Assembly: GCA_036924085.1 (NCBI GenBank)
Contig: JAVGWX010000004.1
Span: 80,368,941-80,432,940 of the forward strand
Direction of reading: 5' to 3'
Source of the DNA: Ariolimax columbianus
Taxonomy: Eukaryota; Mollusca; Gastropoda; Stylommatophora; Arionidae
DNA length: 64,000 nucleotides
Part shown: positions 50,930 through 61,389 of the stretch, one piece after another
Layout of the letters: every line of letters begins with the position of its first letter
Numbering within the stretch: the stretch's first letter is position 1
Made by a program: the position numbers and the translations under genes
The notes under the pieces: model-generated
Told to the model about the DNA's origin: nothing
Databases searched by the model: none
Seen by the model: the letters and a program-made list of their open reading frames with translations, nothing else

Positions 50930-52470
50930 TGGTTGTTGCTTCCACAATTCTGACAATCACGGATAATTGAGATGACGGTGTTTGACTGTTTCTTCTTGTC
51001 CGTCGCAGTATTTGCAGTATGTTGTATGGGCTGTGGTCACTATGTGTATGTGTTTTTCTAGCACATGTCTTGTTCACAACCTGAAAATTGTACTATGGTC
51101 TCTTCAGCACAAATTACTGATGCTGTGTTTGGGATTGGGTTTTGACATGTCTGCATACAGAGCTCTTGCAGTCACACCTGTTGTCCATAAGTCCATTCAT
51201 GGTTGTCTACAGTTGTAGATTATGCTTTTAGTTGTGCTTTGGTTGGTCAGGATGTTGGGTTTGGCTTGTTCGCTCCTGTTTGTGCCAGTCTATCAACATT
51301 TTCATTGCTTTGGATGAATGTGTGGAATGGTATCCACTGTAGGATGATACTGATGTCTTATTTTGCCAGACCAATTATAGAATAAAGAATATTTTCAAGA
51401 TACTGGAATCCAACTTTCAAAGGCTGATTGGTGGATAAGAAATCTGCGAAGGTATGTTGGGTGTATTGTCATGTTCTTGTATGTTGAAATGATTGCGGGA
51501 CAGGTTTTCTGATATTGCTTGGATCTCTGTATCAAAGTTTGAGCAGAATAATCTACAAGTACAAATTGTTGGTTTGTTTTATCTGAAAATATTATATAAA
51601 AGCCATATCCTGTGTTTGTTAGCTGCCAATCACAAGAGATGATGACGACATCATCAGATGGTTTTGTCTTGATGATGTAACTTGTGCTGCATTTGGATTA
51701 TACTGAGGAAGAAGAAACTATGCCGATCATTAACCTCACTCTCTGGTCACAAACTACCTTGGACCAGTGGCAATACGTAAGTCAAGACGACTGGAGGTAA
51801 CTCAGTATGCAGACACTCTGGTTCCACCTCCCTAGAGACCAGAGGGTCACTTGAAACTAGCAGGATTCAATCACCCACAGTTTCCATTCATTACTTTGAG
51901 AGGTGAATGAATGCCTTACCTCTCAACCACAGCACCATCCTACATTTACAGTAGTCTTAAAAGCTGAGTCATCTGTGTATGTATGGATCCAATCTGTGGG
52001 GTAGGACTGGGTGGTTTCAAGTGCACAGAGCTTTATTATGTTTGGGCCATTTGACGTGTTCACTGAGTAGTTGGAAAAATTAGTGTTCAAAGCATCAATA
52101 CCTGGATGTGGATCTTGGTGGAGTAACAAATGACTCATCATTGAATGGTTGCTAGAAACTGTTGAGACCCCAGCCTGGACTGTAAAATGTGTTCACACAA
52201 TGGATGATCACTTTCTCCGCTGTCGTTCCACACAAATGCTCATCTCTCAAAGGATTCACCTGAATGTCTGAGTGGTTCCCGTGTTAGACATAATAGGTAG
52301 ATCGTTTCCTTTCGGGTGTATCGTAACATGCAATTAGAGGAGGTTGTGCATGGGACTTGCAATCTCATCATGTTAAAACCACAGCTCATGAAACCACACT
52401 GCCAACAAATGGATTCAAGATTCTCTGAAAGCTGGTTAGGGTAAACCAATTGCAGTGTTGGACCTATATG
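50930..52470 (-). pseudogene. RNase H LINE remnant split by SINE-D
   Basis: Minus strand, right to left: SHLLLHQDPHPGIDALNT, SYPTDWIHTYTDDSAFKTTV (RNase H first Asp motif, about 52000) up to 51950; SINE-D; then from about 51340 WIPFHTFIQSNENVDRLAQT (RNase H 'SHxxIxGNExAD' equivalent), followed by degenerate 3' sequence. It comes from an RNase H LINE of a different subfamily from copies 1-3. Confidence 0.6.
51620..51945 (-). repeat. SINE-D copy, tRNA-derived
   Basis: Head on the minus strand: TGGTTGAGAGGTAAGGCATTC (box A-like) and GTGGGTGATTGAATCCTGC (box B-like), then the body shared with 48825-49200. It interrupts the RNase H motif series of the surrounding LINE remnant. Confidence 0.65.
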
Positions 52471-53221
52471 CCCTCATCTGAAGGGACAGATAAATGATGA
52501 TCACTGGATTTATCAGGGTTTCTTAACCTGTGTGCACAGGAAACATAGTCTCTAGATGTACCATGATGATGTTCGTTAGTCCATCATGTGTGATGAAGAC
52601 CACTATCTATGTTCAGTCATTTGGAAAAAGCTCAGTCAGTCGATGAGTTCGGAGATGTGCAAAGTGTGCCTGTTGTGAAGGATTCATTTACAGATGCCTA
52701 GCATGATACTGCACCTTCATGAAGAGAAGAGATGTGCGTCGTGCTGTTCAGTCTTGCACAGCAGTTTCTCAAGAGTCTGGTATAATGCCAAAGGATTTTA
52801 GTGAAGCCTTAACTCTTTCAGGACGTGATTATTTTTAGGTTTGGGCCAAATTAGTATTTGGTTTTGAAAAAAAATCACTGCAGGCCTTATTTGATGTTAC
52901 TACTTCGCACCTTAACTCTTAAAGGTCATAAGAACGCTGTCAGTGTTCTTCCCTGCATCCACTTGATACCAGAAAAACGCACATATCGTTAACAGCACAT
53001 TGAACTAAATTAGTTTTTTTCAGTGTTTCTAAATTTTAATTGACATTACATAGAAAGGGAAGTAACACTTATATTTGTGTTTCAATTGAAAAAGCAGCAA
53101 AGTGCATTGTGAGGAGAATCAAAGTTGGAAAACATTTCTCATCTCTCAAGTCAGTTTATCACAAAAATGTGTGGCGAACCTACCACTTCAAGAGTTTTCT
53201 AATAGTAAGTTGTTTTTATCT

Positions 53222-53479
53222 GTAGAAAAGGCTAGGGAGTTGTGTACTCTAGATGAATTTAGTGATGAGCATTCACATTTTTCTGATGTTGAATCGGTGT
53301 TAGAATATAATATTATTCAACCTACGCAGCCTACTGAATCTAATGCTGAAGATGAGGGGGCGTTATCACAGTCAGGACCTAGTGCTGCTAAAAGGCAAAA
53401 ACGTTTGACTGCACCATCAACAGAAAACCAAAGATGCAATATTTCTAAAGAAAATTCTAGAGAACAGGATAGCGAATGA
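53222..53479 (+). pseudogene. piggyBac transposase N-terminus-like ORF
   Basis: The open frame encodes VEKARELCTLDEFSDEHSHF, SDVESVLEYN, ESNAEDEGALSQSGPSAAKR, QKRLTAPS and ends after QDSE. An acidic, Ser/Asp/Glu-rich segment followed by a short basic patch is how many piggyBac transposases begin. The catalytic domain with its DDD triad is missing between here and the right terminus. The frame is open upstream to 53102, but that part is not convincing. Confidence 0.45.
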
Positions 53480-53595
53480 GTTTCAGGACCAAATTCCCCC
53501 ACCACTGTCTGACTGAGACCCAGAACTCATTCAGTCAAAATGTGGTTGACCATGTGGAGTGAATGGAGACCTGCAACTCAGTGACACGTCAACTT

Positions 53596-53886
53596 AATTT
53601 TCCTTTTTTTTTCTTTTTCTTTTTTTTTATGTTTTTCTTTTTTTTGCGTTTGCCTTATTTTTCTATTCCCCAAGGCGGGTGTGTGTTGCACTGTGGTTTT
53701 CATTTTGCGCCTGTCGGCCCAGTGCATCCGACTTCAGCATGAAATTTATGTAAGGGTCTGCTTCCTCCTGCATTTTCCAAGGGTTTGCTTCCCCGGGGTA
53801 ACGGACGGTGCTGTGATGGGGATCGAACCCAGCACCTTCGGATTGTGAGCCGTGTCACTTAACCACTAGACCACGCCGCCGTCCCC
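53596..53886 (-). repeat. SINE-E, tRNA-derived, in the piggyBac-like element
   Basis: The minus-strand head at 53886 shows GTGGTCTAGTGGTTAAGTG (box A) and GGGTTCGATCCCC (box B), a clear tRNA-like Pol III promoter. The middle contains GCTGAAGTCGGATGCACTGG and GCCGACAGGCGCAAAATG, the core shared with SINE-A and the RNase H LINE leader. The 3' end is an A-rich run (53600-53660 as T-rich on +). TCAACTT at 53589-53595 and 53887-53893 is a probable target duplication. Confidence 0.85.
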
Positions 53887-54469
53887 TCAACTTCCTTTGA
53901 CTGCTACAAAAAAATATTTTCTTGTAGATATTATTCATATGTGGATTACTGTTATTCTGAAGTACCATAGACCAATCTGCATTACGTTCCAGTGGTTATT
54001 CATGGATTGGTAACATTTTTGTGTGTGAAAAATAGTTTTTATTACAAAAAATGACAATATAATTATTAACAATTACTTTTAATATTTCATTAATTTCTAC
54101 ACCTTCATATTCTTACTGCATATTTATTTTCCTTTAATTTGATATATAATATGTTTTGTCTGCCTTGTGAAATAATTAAGAAAAATCAAGTTTTATGAAG
54201 AGACTGCTTTTTACAGAAAAAATTATTCTGGCAAAACTAGTTACAAAATTATGGCCTTTAAGAGTTAATAAAGATAAACATATTAATATTATATATCACT
54301 GGGAAGGGAATTCTTTACAGAAATGAACATATCAGTAAATTGTTGATATTTCAAATGCAGAGAAACTCTAAGTTGCTCAAAAGGGCATTGGAGCAAAGAA
54401 CATTGACAGTCTCTCTATGAGACCAATTTCACAACACAGAAATCAGGCATCAAACTGTCTTCAATCACA

Positions 54470-54730
54470 GCGTAGATGCTGCATTATTAAGAAAATGAAG
54501 ATGCTGTGAAGATGTATGTGGTGCGTATTCCTGATAACAGATGTACATGAAAAGTGATGTCCTGATGGCCCTATAACAGGCAGGCGTCCACCAATGAGAT
54601 GGAGAGATGGCCTGAGTAAAATCCTTGATCCAACATGTTACTCTAGGGCGAAAAGCCGCAATAAGTTTAAACAACATTTGGCTAGCTGACATCAGGCACT
54701 TGTTGTGCCTGATTGAATTCCAGGATTAGA
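54470..54730 (+). pseudogene. LINE C-terminal fragment
   Basis: A + strand frame reads RPPMRWRDGLSKILDPTCYS, RAKSRNKFKQHLAS, then a stop. The 'GRPxxRWRDxLxKDL' motif is the LINE ORF2 end and resembles the degraded piece at 41990-42100. Confidence 0.7.
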
Positions 54731-54825
54731 GATTACAGATAGCTGTTTATAACACAATGAATGTAATTGTACAATTAAGAGGTTTATATTTATTCACATT
54801 GTTTGAACATATGGTTTTTTTTATA

Positions 54826-54968
54826 GTTCAGCTCAGTTCAGCTGACATTCTCACATCAAAAAATGGCTGGCCAGTTCAATTCTGGTGCCATCTCCACATC
54901 GAAGGTCGGCTGGTCAGTTCAGTTCTGGTGTCATCTTCACATCAAAGGTCAGCTGGTCAGTTCAGTTC
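54826..54968. repeat. About 44-bp tandem repeat, 3 units
   Basis: Units of CAGCTGGTCAGTTCAGTTCT, GGTGTCATCTTCACATCAAAGGT repeated three times with few changes. Confidence 0.85.
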
Positions 54969-55235
54969 AACTCCAAGACTTCCTTATTTGTTTTCTGTTC
55001 TATCTATGAGATGCATCCCATTCATCTATATATCAACATTTTAAAGTTATCAATTCTCTTCTTCAATTGTAAGTTCCTTGTTCATGTTTTTACACCACAA
55101 AGACAAGTACATATAACATCCGATAATTTTAATTTTTAATTTGTGAGTTATTTGTTTGGATATTAACATATCTCATGTTGGTGAAAACAGATTTGGCTAT
55201 CCATATTTTCTTTCTGACTACTATTTCCCAATCTT
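54965..55235 (-). pseudogene. LINE 3' fragment
   Basis: Antisense debris with the blocks GAGATGCATCCCATTCATCT, CACCACAAAGACAAGTACATATAACATCCGATA and TTTGGCTATCCATATTTTC, shared with 34843-35115 and 48590-48830. Confidence 0.55.
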
Positions 55236-55297
55236 CCATTTCCTGTTTTTATATTTCCAAGATAGAAGAAGCTCTTGACCTACCCCAGAGTTTCTTA

Positions 55298-55647
55298 TTT
55301 TTCTTCATCGTACGTTCTCAAAATCCCATTACCAAGATCTGAAAAGACTGCAGGATGTAGTCCAGAGAATGGAATGCGTTGTTGCTGTAGTTTACAGCTT
55401 GACTGCGATATTTGCATCTTTCGGTCTGACACATCCGACTTTAGCATGGCATTTTGGGTGCCGGCTTAGTCTTCCCCCTTCTCCTTAGCCAGTTTGCTAT
55501 ATTGCAGCCTGTTGTCCAGGATCACCAAGTAGAGGCGGGGAAGGGTCTTCGCAGTTCTGGGTTACTGACTCTGAAACTAGCAGTCAGCTATAGGTCGCTG
55601 ACCAGTACTGCTCATGTACTGCTCAACATCTTAATCCCACACCAGAG
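55298..55647 (-). repeat. SINE-A copy
   Basis: Antisense, nearly complete: TTCTTCATCGTACGTTCTCAAAATCCC, TAGTTTACAGCTTGACTGCGAT, core TTTCGGTCTGACACATCCGACTTTAGCA, GCAGCCTGTTGTCCAGGATC, AAGGGTCTTCGCAGTTCTGG, TGCTCAACATCTTAATCCC. Confidence 0.88.
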
Positions 55648-55915
55648 TTTAATCATCTATTTATATATGTAGAGTAGATTTCAAGTCTACTTCGCTAATC
55701 TTATCATTATAGTTTTTGTTTTCTCAGTGTTAGTATCCAAAAGTCATGCTCATGGACAGGACATTACCACTGAAATCGTTTACCTTTTCCCAAAGAAAGT
55801 TATACTTCATAGCTAACAAACAATAAGTGAAAAACTTCTTTTCATCTGGAATTAAAAGATGAAAGCCAAACTGGCAAATAATTGCTAGAAACGTTTACAT
55901 TTAGTTCCAACAAAC

Positions 55916-56241
55916 CTTATTTCTGACCATTTCCCTCAACATGTCGCCTTGACCCTGGTTAAGCTGGGTGTCCGGCACAGCATCTGTCACAGTTATGTCA
56001 CATGACACGAGCCCAAGGTGCTGCTGTCGTCCTATATTTGAGCCTGAATTTGTATCCCAATCCACTGAGGCTGCACCAGTTTTGGTGTCTCCCGCTCCAC
56101 TTATATCTGGGACTTGGATGTTCTCACAACTGCTTCCAGTTTGTCGCTGCCTTTTTTCTGAACTGCCTCTGCAGCTGTCATCCGAGACGGACATTATTTC
56201 CAGATTCTCAACCTTATTTCCATTGACAAAGGCTGGTGAAC
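55916..56241 (-). CDS. MADD: MADD homologue, exon 3 of those in the window
   Basis: Coding exon of 326 nt. The acceptor is TTTGCAG before 56241 and the donor is GTTTGT after 55916. It completes the glycine codon begun in exon 2 and ends in phase 0. It encodes SPAFVNGNKVENLEIMSVSD, DSCRGSSEKRQRQTGSSCEN and ends QGQGDMLREMVRNK. It is polar, low-complexity linker; I cannot align it residue by residue with vertebrate MADD, and its membership rests on frame, splice sites and phase agreement with exons 2 and 4. Confidence 0.78.
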
Positions 56242-56339
56242 CTGCAAATACAAAGTGAAATAAGTACATTCTACTTAACAATGATGATGGGAAACTATGT
56301 GTACAGCATTATAACAGGAGATAATCCTCAGAAGTGGTG

Positions 56340-56620
56340 CACCTGTCTAATAAGTGTTTCTTAACTTAACATCTTTATACTGGTTTAGAAGACTCTGCAG
56401 AGTCTGTGTACAACCAGATTCTTTTACATTTCCTTGATATAAAAACTATGCGCTTCCAATCTATTCTTTAATGCATTAATTGAACCTGCCCCCATTATTT
56501 CCTGCGGTAATGCATTTCAAGCATTCACCATTATCTGATTTTTATAAATATTTCCTAATATCTAATCTGGACCTTTCTTTAATTAATTTACTTGTGAGTA
56601 ATACTGTTGGTAATGAGTGT
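56340..56620 (-). mobile_element. CR1-like LINE 3' end
   Basis: Minus-strand tail ending AAACCAGTATAAAGATGTTAAGTTAAG at 56365-56340, as in the element at 30140-31765. The coding end preserves pieces such as NAWNALPQEIMGAGSINALK. Confidence 0.75.
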
Positions 56621-56805
56621 GTTAGAGATGACTGTGGAAGGTCTCTGCTTTTATGAGAAGGATGATTAAAAGTGATGGTAGTCTCATCTGTTACTACTGT
56701 TGGAGGTGACGTGTTAAAGACGACACTGTATGAGGTCTCAGGTCAGTGATAGATGACATCCCAGAAGTCTGAAGGTACATGATAATGTTGTAATCTATTC
56801 GCGCT

Positions 56806-56965
56806 GAGTTAAGTTAACTCTTGATGTTTCTTTGGTTGCGGATTTCAGTGGCTCTTATTTCATCCCAAGGCATACTTAAGAAGGTGGACCAATGTCCACC
56901 TAGCTGTAGTGTAGTGTGAGGATCCTTAGTAGGCTCACTAAGGGGGATGAAATGAAAATCTGAGA
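56806..56965 (-). repeat. SINE-B variant fragment
   Basis: Antisense pieces TTGGTTGCGGATTTCAGTGGC, GAAGGTGGACCAATGTCC and AGCTGTAGTGTAGTGTGAGGATCC, as in 41175-41490. Confidence 0.5.
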
Positions 56966-57004
56966 ATAGTTGATTCTCAGAAGCCAAAAGGTACTTCTGC
57001 ATTC

Positions 57005-57290
57005 GTCTTGAAAAGGACATTGTGTTGTAGTTTACAGTGAGGCTATGATATCTGCGTCTTTTGGACTGACACATCTGATTTCAGATGCCTTTTATGGGTA
57101 CTTGGTCCCTATCCTCTTAGTCAAATTAAACTAGTGCAGCTTGTTTCCAGGGCCGCAATTTGGAGGTGGAATAGGGTCTTGGTCAGCTCTGGTTCGCTGA
57201 CCATGCTGCAAGCAGTCAACCATGAGTCGCTAGCTACTGCGAGCTCATTAATTGTGCTGCATCTTCGGTCCCACCCAAAGGTACGTGATA
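57005..57290 (-). repeat. SINE-A copy, diverged
   Basis: Antisense: GTAGTTTACAGTGAGGCTATGAT, TCTTTTGGACTGACACATCTGATTTCAG (core), CTTGTTTCCAGGGCCGC, AGGGTCTTGGTCAGCTCTGGTTCGC. It lies close to MADD exon 2. Confidence 0.7.
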
Positions 57291-57349
57291 AGATTACCAG
57301 CCAATTGTTTCTTAAGAGAATCTACACAATTACAAGAACATCCACTTGC

Positions 57350-57493
57350 CTGGGTCTGTGTGAGAACTCAATGAACCACTGGGTTTCACAGTGGCGATGG
57401 TGAAACCTGCTGCAGCAAAGTGTTGAGGTGTATGTGGAGAGGTCACAGCACTAGACGGCTGCGAGTCTGAGCTCTGCTTACTGTGCCACCACT
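57350..57493 (-). CDS. MADD: MADD homologue, exon 2 of those in the window (GC donor)
   Basis: Coding exon of 144 nt. The acceptor is TTCCTTAG before 57493. The donor is GC in the context CAG|GCAAGT, the usual form of GC-AG introns. Only one frame is open: AG completes a Glu codon with exon 1, then WWHSKQSSDSQPSSAVTSPH, TPQHFAAAGFTIATVKPSGS, LSSHTDP and the first base of a Gly codon completed by exon 3. It is serine/threonine-rich linker with no obvious one-to-one counterpart in vertebrates. Phase agreement on both sides supports it. Confidence 0.8.
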
Positions 57494-57537
57494 CTAAGGA
57501 AAGAAATTTATGCAGTCAAGACCTTAAGAACATATAT

Positions 57538-57842
57538 GTTGTTGTTGTTAAATGCCCATAATGAGCAGGTTACTCTTTTGTGCACCCTGAAAAGGACGTT
57601 AAGTGGCGGGTCGCAGTAGCTTTCTTCACAGACGGTTGTGCTATGCTTGACTTCATCTGTGTGTCACTCACTACTACGGTGATCCCTCACGTTGTTAGCA
57701 AGGCTGCCATGAAAACAGCCTGTTTCCATGGAGGGCTACTAGGAATTCGAGGTGAGTTGTTGGCGAGTATGTTTTGCCTGACTCTGACTAACATGTCTGA
57801 TCAGTATATTTTTCCTGACCGGACGTAAGTCTTCCTCCCCTT
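57538..57842 (-). repeat. SINE-B copy
   Basis: Antisense: tail TTGTTGTTGTTAAATGCCCATAATGAGC, CTGAAAAGGACGTTAAGTGGCGGG, GTTAGCAAGGCTGCCATG, TGACTCTGACTAACATGTCTG. It starts 45 bp upstream of MADD exon 2 (in transcription direction). Confidence 0.85.
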
Positions 57843-57979
57843 AAGAACACATAAAATACAATTTACATACCTTTCTCCTTAAAAATTAATAATATTTTAT
57901 TGCAATATACTAATATGATTTTTAGTTATCAATAATTTCTGTATTTAAAGTCAACATCAAAACAGATGAACAGGCGCTG

Positions 57980-58375
57980 TCATGATCTTTTCCATGCTTA
58001 GTCTTCGAAGGCTCCGATGGCTGAGACACACTCTATGGATGGATGATGGCAGAATACCAAAAGATTTTCTCTATGGGGAATTACAGTTGGGGAAAAGGTC
58101 TCGGAGCCGGCCATTACTTTGGACCAAGGGTGTATGCAAGCGGGATATGAATGATGTGGGCATCGATTTGAGATCATGGGAACAGGACGTCATGGATCGT
58201 GTTACATGGGAGGGCAGGATTAAGCATGGAATACAGACAAAGGAGATACTGATTGCGGATACACCATGTGATGCTGCAAGCGGTCCTGATTTTTCTTGAA
58301 CATGCTGTGGAAGACGCTTCTCTGCTTGGATTGGTCTGATGAGTTACATTCGTTATCATCATGGACTACAGCTAC
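57980..58375 (+). pseudogene. LINE C-terminal fragment
   Basis: The open frame (105 aa) reads LRRLRWLRHTLWMDDGRIPK, DFLYGELQLGKRSRSRPLLW, TKGVCKRDMNDVGIDLRSWE. This is the ORF2 C-terminus of a CR1/RTE-like LINE ('WxGHVxRMDDxRIPKxLLYGEL', 'KDVCKRDL'). Confidence 0.8.
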
Positions 58376-58432
58376 ATCACTTTTTTTTATAGCCTAATTA
58401 CTATCGGCTGACAAAGCGGAAAGAGTAAATGA

Positions 58433-59035
58433 ATGATGAAAATAGATTATGACGTTTATATAGAATACCCAGACATATCCTCTGATGAACTGTCTGATTT
58501 TTGCGGGGAGGTTTGCTCCAACTACGCAGCGGAAATCACTGCACTTGAAGCTGCCTCGTATTATCAGAGGATCACTTCTGATGCCTTTCCCTCAAAGACC
58601 AAAAACATTGTTATTGTTACAGACTCAATGTGTGTCCTTCAACAAGCATTAGAAGATGCTGGACATTGTAGACCTGGCCTTATCCAAATACCTCTAGACA
58701 TTGACCACATTATCACCTCTTTCTGTGTCATCAAAATAGTTGTACAGTGGACCCTCAAGCACACCTGGCAATGACATTGCAGACAAACTAGCAAAAAAGA
58801 GATCAAGACAAGAACAGCCACACACAACAACTTTACAAACAGCTCGTAAGAACAACAAACAAAGAAACTTAGCTGAACAGATGGACCATGATAAACACAG
58901 GGAGAGAGGTCTACAGACATATGGTAAGCTCCAATCCAAATGATTGTATAAATCAACTCATATGGAGGGAACAGAGCACAATTTTACCGGCTGAGATCCC
59001 AACACATCCCATTTAACAAACAGCTAAACAGAATC
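58433..59035 (+). pseudogene. LINE RNase H fragment, left arm of inverted repeat
   Basis: Sense: GEVCSNYAAEITALEAASYY, NIVIVTDSMCVLQQALEDAG, IVVQWTLKHTWQ, then in the next frame GNDIADKLAKKRSRQEQPHT. These are the RNase H E, D and 'HxxxxGNDxADKLAK' motifs; the shift comes from a missing base after ACACCTGGCAATGA. The 58497-58778 part is repeated inverted at 59036-59323. Confidence 0.75.
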
Positions 59036-59325
59036 CATTGCCAGGTGTGCTTGAGGGTCCACTGCACAACTATTTTGATGACACAGGAAGAGGTGATAGT
59101 GTGGTCAATGTCTAGAGGTATTTGGATAGGGCCAGGTCCACAATGTCCAGCATCTTCTAATGCTTGAAGGATGGACATTGAGTCTGTAACAATAACAATG
59201 TTTTTTTGTCTTTGAGGGAAAGGCATCAGAAGCGATCCTCTGATAATACAAGGCAGCTTCAAGTGCAGTGATTTCCGCTGCGTAGTTGGAGCAATCCTCC
59301 CCGCAAACACTTTGAGTGCTCTGCA
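59036..59325 (-). pseudogene. LINE RNase H fragment, right arm of inverted repeat
   Basis: About 285 bp, over 90% identical by eye to the reverse complement of 58497-58778: CSNYAAEITALEAALYYQRI, then the same LEDAGHCGPGPIQIPLDIDH. A 3-bp difference and an extra A distinguish the arms. Confidence 0.8.
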
Positions 59326-59539
59326 CTCAACAATGTTAGAAAAATGCTATTTCCTCCAAGGCTAAAACATTTTGTTTGGCACTAGACAACAACTGACAAA
59401 CATGTGAGCCCAGATGTTGCTGGATCCGCAATAACAAAACAACTTATCAATTCTTCATATGAAAGATATTGTAATTATAAGTATTTAAATCTAGCAATCA
59501 TACATTTAGCTCAATAAGTTTAGTTTTAATATTGCCTAT

Positions 59540-59760
59540 TCAGACATAAATGGAGAAAACTATGTTGATTGGATAAGGGTTATGGAATATAAACATGGTC
59601 AAATTCAATTTTTAAGAGATTGCAAGACTTTATCAACTAATCCCTGAGAAAGATTCTGGGCCTGAAATGGCTCAACAAGGTTACAAATGAAAGCTTATGG
59701 GACATAGCAGGACAAAGAGAGGTGGAACAGGAAACCATAGGAAGAAGGTGACATACATGC
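59540..59760 (+). pseudogene. LINE C-terminal fragment (sister of the satellite host)
   Basis: GCAAGACTTTATCAACTAATCCCTGAGAAAG, then LKWLNKVTNESLWDIAGQRE, matching 18170-18260 of the LINE that carries the 36-bp array. It ends before the region that was amplified there. Confidence 0.65.
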
Positions 59761-59879
59761 ACGAGAGAGAGAGGGGAAGAGAGATAGAGAGAGAGCATGC
59801 TGGACCACTCTGTTGCATTTACTTGATGACCCTCAAGTAGACAACTCCAGGCCTTGAATTCCTTCATGTCAAAACTCAC

Positions 59880-59955
59880 CTGGTGTGGTGCTCTCTCCCA
59901 ACTTCCTGAAGCTGGGGGGCTCAAGTGAGTCATGACTTCCATGGAGGGACATCTT
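59880..59955 (-). CDS. MADD: MADD homologue, exon 1 of those in the window
   Basis: Coding exon of 76 nt. The acceptor is TTCTCAG before 59955 and the donor is GTGAGT after 59880. It starts in phase 0 and encodes KMSLHGSHDSLEPPSFRKLG and ESTTP, then one base. It belongs to the linker downstream of the DENN module; the upstream exons should lie beyond the window. The call depends on splice sites and phase agreement with exon 2 more than on sequence similarity. It is not the true first exon of the gene. Confidence 0.72.
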
Positions 59956-60244
59956 CTGAGAACAATGAAACAGGAATGTTATGAACCACACACTGTGAAA
60001 ACAGTGACTATACCAAAAACAAAAAAACCTAATTTCACAAAGGCTGCTCAGAAAAATATAGCCCACAGTTATATTTCTGAAACTATTTATCCACAATCTA
60101 TGAAATGTTTAATGAAGACCTTTAAACTCTAACACACGCTGTGTCGATTACTTTTGTTTTAGTTTTGTTTGGTCCCTGATTAAGACATTTCAGTGGTAAC
60201 TGTATCAGTTACTTATTTTTGTGGTGATATTGGTCTCATCCTTG

Positions 60245-61185
60245 ATGAAGAGATTCAAGCTGTTGTTGTTGTTATCCTATAGCTGCTGAGCTGACAGTAA
60301 CATAGACTGTGTCAGTTACTTTGTGATGATAATGGTGAAGACATTCTGACAGTAACAGATTGTTTCAGTTACTTTAAGTGGTTATATTGGTACATGGTGA
60401 AGACATTCTGACAGTAACATAGACTGTTTCAGTTACTTTAAGTGGTTATATTGGTACATGGTGAAGACATTCTGACAGTAACATAGACTGTGTTAGTTAC
60501 TTTGTGGCGATATTGGTCCGTGGTGAAGACCTTCTGACAGTAACATAGACTGTGTTAGTTACTTTGTGGTGACATTGGTCCGTGGTGAAGACATTCTGAC
60601 AGTAACATAGACTGTGTTAGTTACTTTGTGGTGACATTGGTCCGTGGTGAAGACATTCTGACAGTAACATAGACTGTGTTAGTTACTTTGTGGTGACATT
60701 GGTCCGTGGTGAAGACATTCTGACAGTAACATAGATTGTTTCAGTTACTTTAAGTGGTTATATTGGTACATGGTGAAGACCTTCTGACAGTAACATAGAC
60801 TGTGTTAGTTACTTTGTGGTGACATTGGTCCGTGGTGAAGACATTCTGACAGTAACATAGACTGTGTTAGTTACTTTGTGGTGACATTTGTCCGTGGTGA
60901 AGACATTCTGACAGTAACATAGATTGTTTCAGTTACTTTAAGTGGTTATATTGGTACATGGTGAAGACATTCTGACAGTAACATAGACTGTGTTAGTTAC
61001 TTTGTGGTGATATTGGTCCGTGGTGAAGACCTTCTGACAGTAACATAGACTGTGTTAGTTACTTTGTGGTGACATTGGTCCGTGGTGAAGACATTCTGAC
61101 AGAAACAGATTGTTTCAGTTACTTTAAATTGTGGTGATATTGGTACATGGTGAAGACATTCTGACAGTAACATAGACTGTTTGTC
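60245..61185. repeat. 62-bp minisatellite, about 15 units of two types
   Basis: Units contain GACATTCTGACAGTAACATAGACTGT and end GGTGAA. Type a continues GTTAGTTACTTTGTGGTGAC and ATTGGTCCG (62 bp). Type b continues TTCAGTTACTTTAAGTGG and TTATATTGGTACATGG. The two types alternate irregularly (b b a a a a b a a b a a b-like). Outer units are more diverged. Confidence 0.93.
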
Positions 61186-61389
61186 CTTGAACGGCCACTG
61201 AGCCATTATCTATATGTTTTTATTGACTGTGCTTTTTCATTTGCATTCATTTTATGTTTAATCATATTGACCATGTCTTGTTTGGTCTACTCTTTTTCAC
61301 AGCTGTCCTTCCAAGACTTACATGTTCCTGGACACTTCCTGATAATGGCTGTCAACTGAAACTTTATTGTATTGGTGTTATACATTATG

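Larger units (their letters stand above)
52912..54268. mobile_element. piggyBac-like non-autonomous element
   Basis: TTAA at 52912-52915 and 54265-54268 flank the terminal inverted repeats CTCTTAAAGGTCATAA (52916-52931) and, inverted, CTCTTAAAGGCCATAA (54264-54249): 15 of 16 positions agree. TTAA duplication is the hallmark of piggyBac. A transposase-N-terminus-like ORF lies inside, and a later SINE-E insertion adds 291 bp. Confidence 0.75.

Noticed and set aside
53818..53886. A tRNA gene on the minus strand
   Set aside because: Boxes A and B are present, but the sequence continues into a SINE body with an A-rich tail and target duplication, and the acceptor stem does not close convincingly.
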